64,000 nt of DNA, taken from contig NZ_BOOR01000007.1 of the NCBI RefSeq assembly GCF_016863335.1, forward strand, positions 62,001 through 126,000. The letters are read 5' to 3'. Of this stretch, positions 24,774 to 33,327 are shown piece after piece (position 1 is the stretch's first letter; each line of letters opens with the position of its first letter). Source of the DNA: Planotetraspora thailandica (GTDB taxonomy: Bacteria > Actinomycetota > Actinomycetes > Streptosporangiales > Streptosporangiaceae). The position numbers and the translations under genes were made by a program. Below the pieces are notes generated by a model. The model was not told the origin of the DNA and searched no databases. It was given only the letters and a program-made list of their open reading frames with translations.

Positions 24774-25724
24774 ATGCTGGAGCGCCACGAACTCGAGACA
24801 TTCCTGACGCTCGCCGAGGAACTGCACTTCGGCCGTACAGCCGAGCGCCTGGGGGTGACGACCGGGCGGATCAGCCATGTCGTCAAGAAGCTGGAACGCC
24901 GCATCGGCGCTCCGCTGTTCGAACGCACCAGCCGCGTCGTCAGGTTCACTCCAATCGGCCGACGACTGGCCGACGATCTGGCGCCGTTGGCGGCTCAGAT
25001 GGACGAGGCGATACGCAGGGCCGTAGACGCCGGGCGCGGCGTCAGCGGACGGCTGCGCGTGGCGTTCCTCGGCGAGTGGACCGGGCCGGTGCTGCTCAGA
25101 GCCGTCAGCGTGTTCCGTGAGCGCCACCCCGACTGCGAGGTCGAGGTCCACGAGGTGCAGTTGTTCAACTCGCGGGCGAGCCTGCTCGACGGCTCGATCG
25201 ACATCCTCATTGCGTCGTACCCCTTCGACGGCATGGCCTGTGGACCGGCCTTGCTGTCAGAGGGCCGGTCGCTGGCCGTGGCCGCCGACCACCCGCTCGC
25301 CCGCGAGACGTCGGTGTCCCTCGAGGTGCTCGCCGAGCACCCCGTGATCCAGTACCCCCAGGTCACCTCGGGGGAGTTCAAGCGCGACCGCACGCCCGAC
25401 CACACGCCGTCGGGCAGGCCCGTGACGAAGGGCCCGGCGGGCAACACGTTCTCCGAGATGTTGTCACTGGTCGCGATGGGCAGGGGCGTGCTCCCCGTGG
25501 GTGAGCACAGCCGCCGGTACTACCCCCGGCCGGACATCTCCTACGTGCCGATTCACGACGCGCCCCCGATCGAACGGGGCCTGGTCTGGCTTGAGACCAA
25601 CACCACGGCCCGGGTCCGCGAGTTCGTGCGGGCCGCGACGGACGCCGGCCGCCAGGCCCCGGCGGACCCCGATCACCGGGCCGCTGCGGACGCCGACTCC
25701 CGGACGGCGACGCCGTTCACATAA
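24774..25724 (+). CDS. LysR-family transcriptional regulator
   Basis: This 316-aa regulator has an N-terminal winged helix (LERHELETFLTLAEELHFGR, LGVTTGRISHVVKKLERRIG) and a periplasmic-binding-like effector domain (about residues 90-290), followed by an Ala/Asp-rich tail. The N-terminus AEELHFGRTAERLG is the BenM/CatR-like actinobacterial subtype. GGGAAG precedes the ATG at 24774; the frame stays open further upstream, but the family start is here. It probably controls the divergent DUF1801-VOC operon and itself. Confidence 0.92.
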   Translation: MLERHELETFLTLAEELHFGRTAERLGVTTGRISHVVKKLERRIGAPLFERTSRVVRFTPIGRRLADDLAPLAAQMDEAIRRAVDAGRGVSGRLRVAFLGEWTGPVLLRAVSVFRERHPDCEVEVHEVQLFNSRASLLDGSIDILIASYPFDGMACGPALLSEGRSLAVAADHPLARETSVSLEVLAEHPVIQYPQVTSGEFKRDRTPDHTPSGRPVTKGPAGNTFSEMLSLVAMGRGVLPVGEHSRRYYPRPDISYVPIHDAPPIERGLVWLETNTTARVREFVRAATDAGRQAPADPDHRAAADADSRTATPFT

Positions 25725-25804
25725 CGTCATCAGGCTCATCGGGCTCATCGGGCCGGCGGGGCCGACGGCTGTGTGGGCGTGGGCTGCGATCCGAAGGAGG
25801 ACGT

Positions 25805-26458
25805 TCAGTGGTTCCGCCGCGTCGGCACCTCGGTGATCGGTGTGTCCGTATCACCTCGTTGGCGTCCGTAGGTGAAGCCCGCGCGGTGGGCAGGCCACTC
25901 GTCGGCAAGCATGGCGAAGTCGAGCTCGGTGCTCCATTCGCCCTTGAAGAGCTCGTTGTGGATCAGCCGAGCCTCCTGTCGCATCCCGAGCCGGCGCGCT
26001 AGCCTCGCCGAGGCTTCGTTGCGCTCGTCAAGGCGCGCGATGATGCGGTGCAGGCCGAATTCGTCGAAGCCCAATCGCAGCAGTGCGTGTGCCGCCTCGG
26101 TGGCGTAGCCATGGCCGGCGAAGTCGGGATTCAGCACGTATCCAATCTCTCCGCCGCGATGTTCCCGGCTGTGCCAGAACAGGACCACGTCGCCGACGAG
26201 TTCACCGGTTCGGGCGAGCTCGATGCCGAGCGTCAAGGACTGCCCCTCGTCGGTGAGTGCGGTGGAGGCCCACTGCGCTTCGAGTCGTTCACCGATGACC
26301 TGACGGTCCATCGGCTCGAAGGGTACGTAGCGGCAGACATCGGGCCGGCTCCGGTATGCCAGCAGCGAGTCGACATCGCCGACGGTCAACGGACGTAGTA
26401 GCAGCCGTTCGGTGCGGATCGGATACTCGGGCTGCATATGGTTTGGCACGCGGATCAT
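25805..26458 (-). CDS. RimJ/RimL-type GNAT acetyltransferase
   Basis: This protein of about 217 aa has the RimJ/RimL pattern: IRTERLLLRPLTVGDVDSLL at the start, GEIGYVLNPDFAGHGYATEA as acetyl-CoA motif A, and LDERNEASARLARRLGMRQE. Acceptor is unknown (ribosomal proteins, peptides or antibiotics). The frame opens at 26458 with an in-frame ATG at 26437, and the choice between them is unclear. It is convergent with the LysR gene. Confidence 0.85.
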   Translation of the reverse strand: MIRVPNHMQPEYPIRTERLLLRPLTVGDVDSLLAYRSRPDVCRYVPFEPMDRQVIGERLEAQWASTALTDEGQSLTLGIELARTGELVGDVVLFWHSREHRGGEIGYVLNPDFAGHGYATEAAHALLRLGFDEFGLHRIIARLDERNEASARLARRLGMRQEARLIHNELFKGEWSTELDFAMLADEWPAHRAGFTYGRQRGDTDTPITEVPTRRNH

Positions 26459-26543
26459 CCTGCCAACCGGCGCCGTCCCACGCCTTCGATTTTCGCGTGC
26501 AGCGCGCCGCCGGCCTGGTGGTTACCGATGTCCGCCACGCCTG

Positions 26544-26990
26544 TCATCGCAGTGGTTTCCGGAGAATGTAGTTGACGCCGAACTCCGTCTCGCTCGTGCG
26601 CACGTCGACGTAACCCAGCCGCTGGTAGAACCCATGCCCAGTCACGCTGGCGCCGGTTTCCATGTAGTCGTACCCCTCGGCTGCAGCCAGCGCCTCGATG
26701 TGGCGCATCAACCGCCGTCCGACACCCTGACCGATCGCCCGGGGATGGACGAACATCGTGAAGACCTTGTTGCCATCGCGGGAGACGGTGCCCGCGATCC
26801 CCGCCCGCTCGGCGACGAACATCTGCCGCTCGTCGGCGAGTTGCACGATCCGCTCGGCGGAGAAGTGTGCGCACATGCGCTCGATGATCTCTTCCGGGTA
26901 ATCGCGACTGTTGAGTTCGCGCAGGCATCGCTCGATGACGTCGGCCACGGCCGGACCGTCGCCAGATCGGAACAACCGGATCTCCACCAC
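26544..26990 (-). CDS. GNAT-family acetyltransferase
   Basis: This protein of about 148 aa reads (V)VEIRLFRSGDGPAVADVIER at its start and has the acetyl-CoA motif HPRAIGQGVGRRLMRHIEAL and a C-terminal YQRLGYVDVRTSETEFG. Start is uncertain: GTG codons at 26990 and 26987 follow GGAG almost directly, and an in-frame ATG at 27014 would add eight residues. The gene begins about 60 bp inside the right edge of the block bounded by the long direct repeats. Confidence 0.82.
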   Translation of the reverse strand: MVEIRLFRSGDGPAVADVIERCLRELNSRDYPEEIIERMCAHFSAERIVQLADERQMFVAERAGIAGTVSRDGNKVFTMFVHPRAIGQGVGRRLMRHIEALAAAEGYDYMETGASVTGHGFYQRLGYVDVRTSETEFGVNYILRKPLR

Positions 26991-27050
26991 CTCCGCATTC
27001 TGCCTCAGGTGCATTTCATGGGGAACGGCCATCCCGAACGCTGCCGATGC

Positions 27051-27179
27051 ACACCCTCTCCCAGAAGGCACGCAGGGCACGCATCTATGGGGTCCCGATC
27101 GTGACGACCGAGGTGTTCCTGCGGCTGATCGGTCAGTAACGGATCCCGAAGAGACCGCCGTCGTCCCGCTCTTCGGTCA
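27051..27179. repeat. Long direct repeat, copy B
   Basis: These 129 bp match 14917-15045 in direct orientation with 6 differences and no gap. On the plus strand they keep an open exonuclease-type end (LSQKARRARIYGVPIVTTEV, then FLRLIGQ and a stop). On the minus strand they provide the last 16 codons and the stop of the ABC-3C ATPase gene. Confidence 0.92.
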
Positions 27180-28830
27180 TCTCGGTGCAGAGTTTGTAAT
27201 CCAGGTCGGGACGTTCCCGCAGCGCATCGTCGAGTCGGTAGGAATCGATCGTCGTGATGTACTGCAGTCCCTCCTCTCGGCATGTCTCGGCGGCGAGGTC
27301 GAGGGCTCCGGCGACCTGGCGGGCGTCCACGTGATCGAGGAGGTGGCTGTCGTGTACCAGGAAGTCCGGGCCATGACCGGCCCGCTTCGCCGTCACCGCC
27401 ATGCAGAGGTCGAAGCAGAACAGAGCCACACCCTCGACATCCTCCGTGGCGTCGCCGCCGATGGTGGGGACGAATTTGTACCCGGATCGCTTGGCCTGGA
27501 TGGTCAACGCGGCGGGCCGCCTGTCGCCGTAGAGCCGGTACGCGAACGACGCGTACAGCCGTGAGATGTCCGCGATGTGGTCGCGCCGGTCATGCAGGTC
27601 CGAGCTGATCTGCAGCGCGAGCTCGGCCGAGCGAAGTTGGAGGTGACGGTCGGTGTTCCCCCATCGGTCGACGAGGGCGCGACGCTCCATGAGTTCGCTG
27701 AGCTGGCCGTCGACGACGGAGATCCGGCGCTGCAGTTCGCTGTAGGTTTCGAGCGCCCCGCCGGCCTCCAGCAGGCGCATCAGTTCGGCCCGTTCCCGGT
27801 CGAGCCCGGCCAGTTCCTCGCGGTCTCGTGAGATGTCCCGCAACCGCCGGGCATGCTCGTCCTCCAGATAACGACGCCGGTTGGAGACGATCGACTGGTG
27901 GAACGCCTCGACCTCGTCGAAACGGCGCGTGACCAGGTCCGGGAGCACGACGCCTACCTGCTCGAAGACATCGCGAAGATAATCGCGGTCGGGGAAACTC
28001 TCCTCGTTCTGCGACAGCGCCTTCTCGATGTCCCTGGCTCCGCGCTCGATGAGCACGAGATGATCGTTGATCTCACGGATCCGCCTGCTGACCTCGTCCG
28101 CCTGCACGCGGTGCTGGGCGTAGCGATCCACCACGTGAAAGTCCGCGATTTCCCTGGAGAGGTCGTCGCGCCGGATCTGCAGGGTCCGGATCTGGGCGTC
28201 GAGGTCGCTGGCCTTCCCCAGCGTCATACCCATGATCGAATCCTTGGCGGCTCTTCTCAGCTCGCGCAGGTTCTTGTCGGTCTCGCCCACCTCTCGCACC
28301 TTCGCCACCAGATCGACATCCAGGGCGAACAGATACGCGAGGGCGGGTTGAGCGTCGGCGGCCCGCTGCTTGCGGTAGGTCTCCGTCGGGGAGGCGAATC
28401 CGCCTGCCGTGACATCTCTGAGGTAATAGGCCATCAACGACCGGAAGGACGGCTCGTTGCCGCCGCCGTTGAGCCCGAACAACGCGTTGCCGAGGTAGGC
28501 GCGGAACTTCGTGATCCGCATGCCGGCCCCGTTCACCTGGGCGTACGCGAGATTCTCGGCGCTTCGGCCGATCGTTCTCGGTTGGCCGAAGAGATCGAGG
28601 GTGAGGCCGAACTCCGCGTGCGCCAACTCCGTACGGCGAAGCGGATGCCCGAGCCGGACATCGGACCCCAGCAGGAAGTCCAGGAGTCGCACGAAACTCG
28701 TCTTGCCGACGGGGTTCCTGCTGTCCGCGGCGATGGGCGTCCGGTGCCTTCTGGCGACGGCGATGTTCAGGCCGTCTCGGAAGTGCGCGGTCTTGAACCC
28801 GGGCAGGTTGCTTTTGAGCTCATACAACAC
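27133..28830 (-). CDS. ABC-3C system ATPase (DUF2326, SMC/RecN-like)
   Basis: This 565-aa ATPase has a split ABC head. The P-loop RNPVGKTS is at residues 38-45, a long coiled coil runs about 190-420 (DAQIRTLQIRRDDLSREIAD), and the Walker B strand FLVHDSHLLD is at 490-499 near the C-terminus. The DUF2326 type is the ATPase of ABC-3C (three-component) conflict systems. ATP binding by such proteins is thought to gate an effector partner during virus or plasmid attack. It is the last of three overlapping genes: its GTG start lies 11 nt inside the middle-component gene. Its final codons lie in repeat copy B. Confidence 0.92.
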   Translation of the reverse strand: MLYELKSNLPGFKTAHFRDGLNIAVARRHRTPIAADSRNPVGKTSFVRLLDFLLGSDVRLGHPLRRTELAHAEFGLTLDLFGQPRTIGRSAENLAYAQVNGAGMRITKFRAYLGNALFGLNGGGNEPSFRSLMAYYLRDVTAGGFASPTETYRKQRAADAQPALAYLFALDVDLVAKVREVGETDKNLRELRRAAKDSIMGMTLGKASDLDAQIRTLQIRRDDLSREIADFHVVDRYAQHRVQADEVSRRIREINDHLVLIERGARDIEKALSQNEESFPDRDYLRDVFEQVGVVLPDLVTRRFDEVEAFHQSIVSNRRRYLEDEHARRLRDISRDREELAGLDRERAELMRLLEAGGALETYSELQRRISVVDGQLSELMERRALVDRWGNTDRHLQLRSAELALQISSDLHDRRDHIADISRLYASFAYRLYGDRRPAALTIQAKRSGYKFVPTIGGDATEDVEGVALFCFDLCMAVTAKRAGHGPDFLVHDSHLLDHVDARQVAGALDLAAETCREEGLQYITTIDSYRLDDALRERPDLDYKLCTEMTEERDDGGLFGIRY

Positions 28831-29071
28831 GGCTCTTCCTCACCAGCTCTCCGTTGTGCTCATCGACGACGCCAATCGAGTAGAGAACGTCGAGTGCAAG
28901 CGAGAACCACCAGAACGGTAGCGCGGATCTCATGCCGCGCATCGACCGCCACTCCAGCAACCGATCCCAGACCGCGCTGACGCTGCCAGGCCGTTCGAGC
29001 TGGATCAATATCTGGGCGCCGACGGCCAGCAGGGCCTGGTCGGTCGGTATGGCCTTAGAAGGAAGCAGCAC
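28820..29071 (-). CDS. ABC-3C system middle component
   Basis: This small 83-aa protein (LLPSKAIPTDQALLAVGAQI, LPFWWFSLALDVLYSIGVVD) matches the winged-helix-like middle component found between effector and ATPase genes of ABC-3C systems (MC6-like by its short form). I place the start at GTG 29071, with GGAG 8 nt upstream, because the sequence from there on is family-like, whereas the longer upstream frame is out-of-frame effector sequence. It overlaps both neighbours (17 nt and 11 nt), so all three are translationally coupled. Confidence 0.8.
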   Translation of the reverse strand: MLLPSKAIPTDQALLAVGAQILIQLERPGSVSAVWDRLLEWRSMRGMRSALPFWWFSLALDVLYSIGVVDEHNGELVRKSRVV

Positions 29072-29987
29072 GACGGTGCTCCTGGGGGGCCTCGAAGATC
29101 TCGCACTGCTCGAAGAAGTGGGTGACGACCATGAGCGCCGCGCTGCGCTGCTGCGCCTTGTCCGGGTAGCCGTTCGTGCCGAACGCCTCCGCGACCAGGT
29201 CGTCACAGAGGGCGTGGAACACGGCGTCCGAGGAATCGAGGTGGGCGCGATGGCCCGCGAAACGGGCCCGCAGGTTTTCTGACACCTGAGCCTGCTCGCC
29301 TGGCGAGGCGAACGTGAAGTAGTAGCGCACATGTCCGGTGTGAACCTGAAACCGCTTGATCAACTCAGTCACCGCGTCGCCGAAGTCGTTGTGTTCGATC
29401 TTGCCGAAGTCGACCTCGGCGACCGGATCCAGGCCAGGATGAAGGCGCGTGCGCGCGAGCGACTCCACGCAGCGCGCGATGTATGTCATCCCCGCCGGAT
29501 GGTCGGACGGGGGAGAGCCGATGATCGTCGCCAGGCGCTCCCGCGGCAGGAACGCGCAGTAGTTCCACAGGACCTGCGGAGGCCACACCTCGATCCGTAT
29601 GGAACCGCGATGCTGCCGTCGCAGCTCGATGACGGCGCGTGCCGCCATTTCGGGCAGCCCGTTCGCGTTGTTGTGTATGAACGCCCAACGCTCCATGCTG
29701 TCGCCCCAGTACTTCAAGGCCGTGGTGAAATCGCTTTCGACCTTCTTCGTCACGTATCGCTGATTCGGGTTGCTCGCTCCATAGCAGGCGAGCATGAGCC
29801 CGCCTACCCACCCGTCACAGCCCTTGTCGCCGCGCCCGCCTGGGTCGACGGCTATGAACTCGCCGGGATGAACCGCATGCATGAGGTCGTTGACGAACGC
29901 TTGCCATTCGAAGCCGGTTTTTCTGATCGACAGAGATATGAATTGGCTGTGAAACCAGGACCTGTCCTGGTCGTCGTGTGAACTCAT
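29055..29987 (-). CDS. ABC-3C system effector/CTD protein
   Basis: This 310-aa protein is the first gene of the ABC-3C operon. The N-terminal half contains GRGDKGCDGW (residues 51-60) followed by a strand LMLACYGASNP. That corresponds to the GDxxxDGF...YQVYAP pattern of ABC-3C proteins and resembles a restriction-endonuclease-like core, although the acidic/Lys triad is not fully clear. The C-terminal part (about 190-310) is the ABC-3C-specific helical domain that meets the ATPase. The ATG at 29987 follows GAGGAACC; an ATG at 30008 is less likely. The nuclease role is inferred. Confidence 0.8.
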   Translation of the reverse strand: MSSHDDQDRSWFHSQFISLSIRKTGFEWQAFVNDLMHAVHPGEFIAVDPGGRGDKGCDGWVGGLMLACYGASNPNQRYVTKKVESDFTTALKYWGDSMERWAFIHNNANGLPEMAARAVIELRRQHRGSIRIEVWPPQVLWNYCAFLPRERLATIIGSPPSDHPAGMTYIARCVESLARTRLHPGLDPVAEVDFGKIEHNDFGDAVTELIKRFQVHTGHVRYYFTFASPGEQAQVSENLRARFAGHRAHLDSSDAVFHALCDDLVAEAFGTNGYPDKAQQRSAALMVVTHFFEQCEIFEAPQEHRRAASF

Positions 29988-30263
29988 TGGTTCCTCGAGA
30001 ACACGCATCGGCGCGCGCCACTATGCCACTTTGACCGTAACGCCGATTTGCTCCGATGAACAGTCCAGTGACGGTGATATGCCTGGCAGGCGGCTTTCCG
30101 TGGATCGCGGAACAGAAATTCCCGCGCGCCGAGAAGGCCTGCCAACTCGACGCAATGAGTTACAAAATTGGACGAAACGGTCGGTCGTCCGCTCAGATGG
30201 GCCGGCGTTGCCGGCCGTACAGCCGCTCGATGGCACGCATGATGACGAACGTGCGGCGGCATG

Positions 30264-30299
30264 CCGTACGGGGCCGGGCCATGTGCCGGCCCCGTACGG
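30264..30299. terminator. Strong hairpin terminator
   Basis: A 14-bp perfect stem (CCGTACGGGGCCGG / CCGGCCCCGTACGG) with an 8-nt loop lies 7 bp beyond the stop of the leftward metallophosphoesterase gene. It is followed by TTT on the plus strand. The rest of the gap 29988-30263 shows no supported gene and should hold the ABC-3C promoter. Confidence 0.8.
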
Positions 30300-30305
30300 T
30301 TTGTG

Positions 30306-32597
30306 TCACTTGAAGGTGGTCAGGAACTCACTTGTCCGCAACGCGCGGGACGAGATGCGAACGTCGCCGACCCATCCGTAGAAGCCCTGGCCGAACTGCA
30401 GGGCAGACTGCGTGGCGCCGATGACGAACGGCTTGCCGAGGGTGGCGATGCCCGTCGAGGGCTGTGTGGGGTTACGGACGATCTTCGATCCGTTCACGTA
30501 GATCACTGTCGCCTGGCCGTCGTTGACCACGGCGATGTGCGTCCACTCTCCGGGCGGCAGGGCGTGGCTCCACGATGTGGGGCTCGAGTTCTGCACGTCC
30601 GGATAGACGATGTACTGCAGGAACCGCTCGGGAGACAGGTTCAGGCTGCAGGTCGGTTCGTCTTGGGAGTAGCCGTTGGTCTTGCCGGCGTCGCCGCTGC
30701 GTCCCTCCCAGCTGAGGATGCCCATCCAGGAGTGGTCGCCTTGGAACGGATCGGGCAGCTTGATGAACGCCTCGATCGTGTATCCAGAGCGGAACTTCAT
30801 GCTGTTGACGGGCGCGTCGGCCACGGCCTCGAGAATCGCGGCCCTATTGGGGCTCTTGCCTCCGTCGAAGCGCAGGCTGGCATGCGCCGGCTGCCCGGTG
30901 TGGTGATCGGGCGACCAGGTCAGCAGATGGTTCGAGCCGTCTCCGATGCTCCAGTCGGCGAGCTGGATGAGCGAGTCACCGGAGTTCGCGGTGACGTTCA
31001 GCCGGTAGTACGCGTAGGCGGTCTTGTTGGTGAAGCTGTAGGTGTTGGTGGCGAACCGCCCGCTGAAGGTCTGCCCCGTCCGCGTGTCCAGGTCGGTCCA
31101 CGAACTGCCGTCGTTCGACCCCTGCACCGTGAAGTCCTTGGGGTCGCGGCCCGGCGAGTCGTTCGCGGAGGTCAGCGCATACTGCACCACCACCGCGGGC
31201 TTGGCCAGCTGGTAGGTCACCCAGCCAGTCGAGGTGAACGCCAGCCACTTGCTCGACGAATTGCCGTCCTTGAGGTTCGCGGCGATTTCGTTCGGCGCGT
31301 TCTCGGCGCTTGCGGTCACCGCGCTGACCTGGCTCAGCAGGTTGCCGGGCACCGGAGTGCCGAGCAGCTGAACCGTCAGGTTGTTGCCGTTGCCGGTGAG
31401 GTCGCGAACCACCGTTCCGGCCGCGACGGGGCTTCCCGCCGTACCGGCTTCTGAGAGTCCTGCTTCGTCGAAGCGCCAGTACGCCACGGTGCCCTTGGGC
31501 GTCACGGCGCTCACCGGGCGCGAAGGGGGCGGCGTCACCGGGGCGAACCCCTGGAAGCGCGCGGCGAAGTCGATGTCGACGCTGAAACGGTCCGTCGGGC
31601 CGGTGAGTTCCAGCGTCTCGGCCTCGAGGGGAGACCGCTGCTCCGGGTCGCGGTCCAGGAACCACGGCGAGATGGTCTCGACGTCGATCACGTTCCGGAC
31701 GAGGTCGAAGTGATACAGGCGGATCATGCCGCCGCCACCGTAGTAGCGGTCCTGGTAGTTGGTGATATGCGCGTGAACGTCGTTTCCGGCGTCGTTCTTC
31801 AGAACCGTGCGCGCGGGCGGCCAGAAGTGACCGTTGAGAGTGAGGAAGATCTGGTCGTTGCGGCGAATGATGCCGTCCCACAGCTGTTGCCCGTATGCGG
31901 ACAGGGACGCCGTGCCGTTGTCGCCCGGGGCGACCAGTTCGTGGGTGGTGAGAATGACGGGCAGCGTGCGGTGAGCGTCGATGACGCCCTGCGCCCACTG
32001 CACACCCTTGTCCGACAGTCTCCAGTCGAGCGCGAGGATCAGCCATTCACGGCCGCCCGCCCGGACCACGTGGAAACTGTTGTAGCCGTCGGGGGAGGCG
32101 CCGCCGAACGTCGGCGACTTGGCGAAGCGCTGAGGGCCGAACACGCTCAGGTAGGGCGTCTTTCCGCGCTGGTCGTCCGACGTGACGTCGTGGTTTCCCG
32201 CGAGGACGCTGTACGGCACCTTGTTGTCGATGGCGCGGAAGGTCTTGCCCGCGAGCGTTTCCTCCTGCTCGGTGCCGTGCTCGGTGACATCGCCGAGGTG
32301 CGTCATGAACGCGATGTTCAGGTCCGCGCGTTCCTGAATGAGGTAGTCGAAGGTCTTGAGCAGCGGCGCTGGGTTGGCGCTGTCCGCGTCGAAAAGGTAT
32401 TGGGTGTCCGGCAGCACGGCCAGGGCGAAACGCGGGCTCTCCGCGTCGAAGTGTCCCTTGCCGCCGGCGCCGTGTCCGTCGTCCGCGCTCGCCGGAGAGG
32501 CGCTTACCAGCGTCGACAAAGCGCCGACGGCGGGAGCGGCCAGTGCGGCCTGAATCAGGGCACGGCGTCCGACGCCGTGTCCGCCTACGTTGTTCAT
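30306..32597 (-). CDS. Tat-exported calcineurin-type metallophosphoesterase with LamG-like and discoidin-like domains
   Basis: This 763-aa secreted protein begins with a twin-arginine signal (GRRALIQAALAAPAVGALS; cleavage after about residue 38). The metallophosphoesterase core is complete: D64 (DTQY), GD at 102-103, GNHD at 134-137, H219 (TTHE) and H257 (NGHF), all metal ligands. From about residue 375 a LamG/concanavalin-like fold (GTVAYWRFDEAG) starts, is interrupted by an F5/8-type discoidin-like insert (about 430-545), and resumes (GYTIEAFIKLPDPF to the end). It likely hydrolyses a phosphoester outside the cell while bound to glycans. It stands alone with a downstream terminator. Confidence 0.92.
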   Translation of the reverse strand: MNNVGGHGVGRRALIQAALAAPAVGALSTLVSASPASADDGHGAGGKGHFDAESPRFALAVLPDTQYLFDADSANPAPLLKTFDYLIQERADLNIAFMTHLGDVTEHGTEQEETLAGKTFRAIDNKVPYSVLAGNHDVTSDDQRGKTPYLSVFGPQRFAKSPTFGGASPDGYNSFHVVRAGGREWLILALDWRLSDKGVQWAQGVIDAHRTLPVILTTHELVAPGDNGTASLSAYGQQLWDGIIRRNDQIFLTLNGHFWPPARTVLKNDAGNDVHAHITNYQDRYYGGGGMIRLYHFDLVRNVIDVETISPWFLDRDPEQRSPLEAETLELTGPTDRFSVDIDFAARFQGFAPVTPPPSRPVSAVTPKGTVAYWRFDEAGLSEAGTAGSPVAAGTVVRDLTGNGNNLTVQLLGTPVPGNLLSQVSAVTASAENAPNEIAANLKDGNSSSKWLAFTSTGWVTYQLAKPAVVVQYALTSANDSPGRDPKDFTVQGSNDGSSWTDLDTRTGQTFSGRFATNTYSFTNKTAYAYYRLNVTANSGDSLIQLADWSIGDGSNHLLTWSPDHHTGQPAHASLRFDGGKSPNRAAILEAVADAPVNSMKFRSGYTIEAFIKLPDPFQGDHSWMGILSWEGRSGDAGKTNGYSQDEPTCSLNLSPERFLQYIVYPDVQNSSPTSWSHALPPGEWTHIAVVNDGQATVIYVNGSKIVRNPTQPSTGIATLGKPFVIGATQSALQFGQGFYGWVGDVRISSRALRTSEFLTTFK

Positions 32598-32727
32598 CAG
32601 TCTCCAACCGCTACGTCCTAGGTAACGGCCGGACCGTATTTGGCATGCGCGGCTGTCCGGTAAAGCCGGTCTGAATCGTGGGAGCCGCCCACAGGAAGAG
32701 AGAGGTCAATCCCGCACTCCCCGGCGA

Positions 32728-33192
32728 CTACATCCGTGCACGCGCCTCCGATCGGGACGCGATGGCCGAGAGCAGCCGCCGGATGCCGACCACGTGACCA
32801 CCCGTTCCGACGACGAGCAGCCGGTAGAGGCCGCCTGCCACGCCGGGAAAGGCCGCCCGGCTTTCGGCGCGCAGCAGCGATCGGCCCGCGTCGACCTGTT
32901 CGAGGCGGAAGATCAGGAAGTAGGTCGAAAAGTGGTGGCGTCCCTCGAGGACCAGCTCAGATCCCGGTGCCGCGGCGGCTACCCGAAACCCGGGGATCGT
33001 CGAACCTTCGGCCAGCGGCCGTGGCCCGGACGCCGTGTGGTCGGCGCACCGAACGGCCCGGGCGTAGCCGGTCACGTGAGGTCGTGAGAAGGTCCGGTCG
33101 AGCGTTTCGATGAGGACAGGCCAGACGTCGTCGACGCCGGCCGCGATGGCGGTCGTGTGTTCGTCCAGGTGGGGCAACTGAGAGGTCTCCAT
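32728..33192 (-). CDS. SRPBCC-fold protein
   Basis: This 154-aa protein has a START/Bet v1-like pattern: HTTAIAAGVDDVWPVLIETL, a middle FSTYFLIFRLEQVDAGRSLL and a final amphipathic helix GGLYRLLVVGTGGHVVGIRR. It may bind a hydrophobic ligand; nothing more specific can be said. ATG at 33192 with AGGAG 8 nt upstream. It lies 135 nt downstream of the TetR gene, same direction, and could be regulated with it. Confidence 0.75.
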   Translation of the reverse strand: METSQLPHLDEHTTAIAAGVDDVWPVLIETLDRTFSRPHVTGYARAVRCADHTASGPRPLAEGSTIPGFRVAAAAPGSELVLEGRHHFSTYFLIFRLEQVDAGRSLLRAESRAAFPGVAGGLYRLLVVGTGGHVVGIRRLLSAIASRSEARARM

Positions 33193-33327
33193 CAACGTTC
33201 TCCTGGGTTGCCGGGAGGTCGTGGGCCGACGCGTTCGTGCCGGCTTGTCGCGCAGTCGCGGGGATCGTCTGGCTCGTCGTTCCTGGAGTTCGTCACAATT
33301 TTACGTGTCGGGTCCGGTGCAGCCCAG

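Noticed and set aside
15046-27050. Calling the 12-kb block an integrative element
   Set aside because: No integrase, relaxase or replication gene is visible, so I report only the bracketing repeats and leave the mechanism open.
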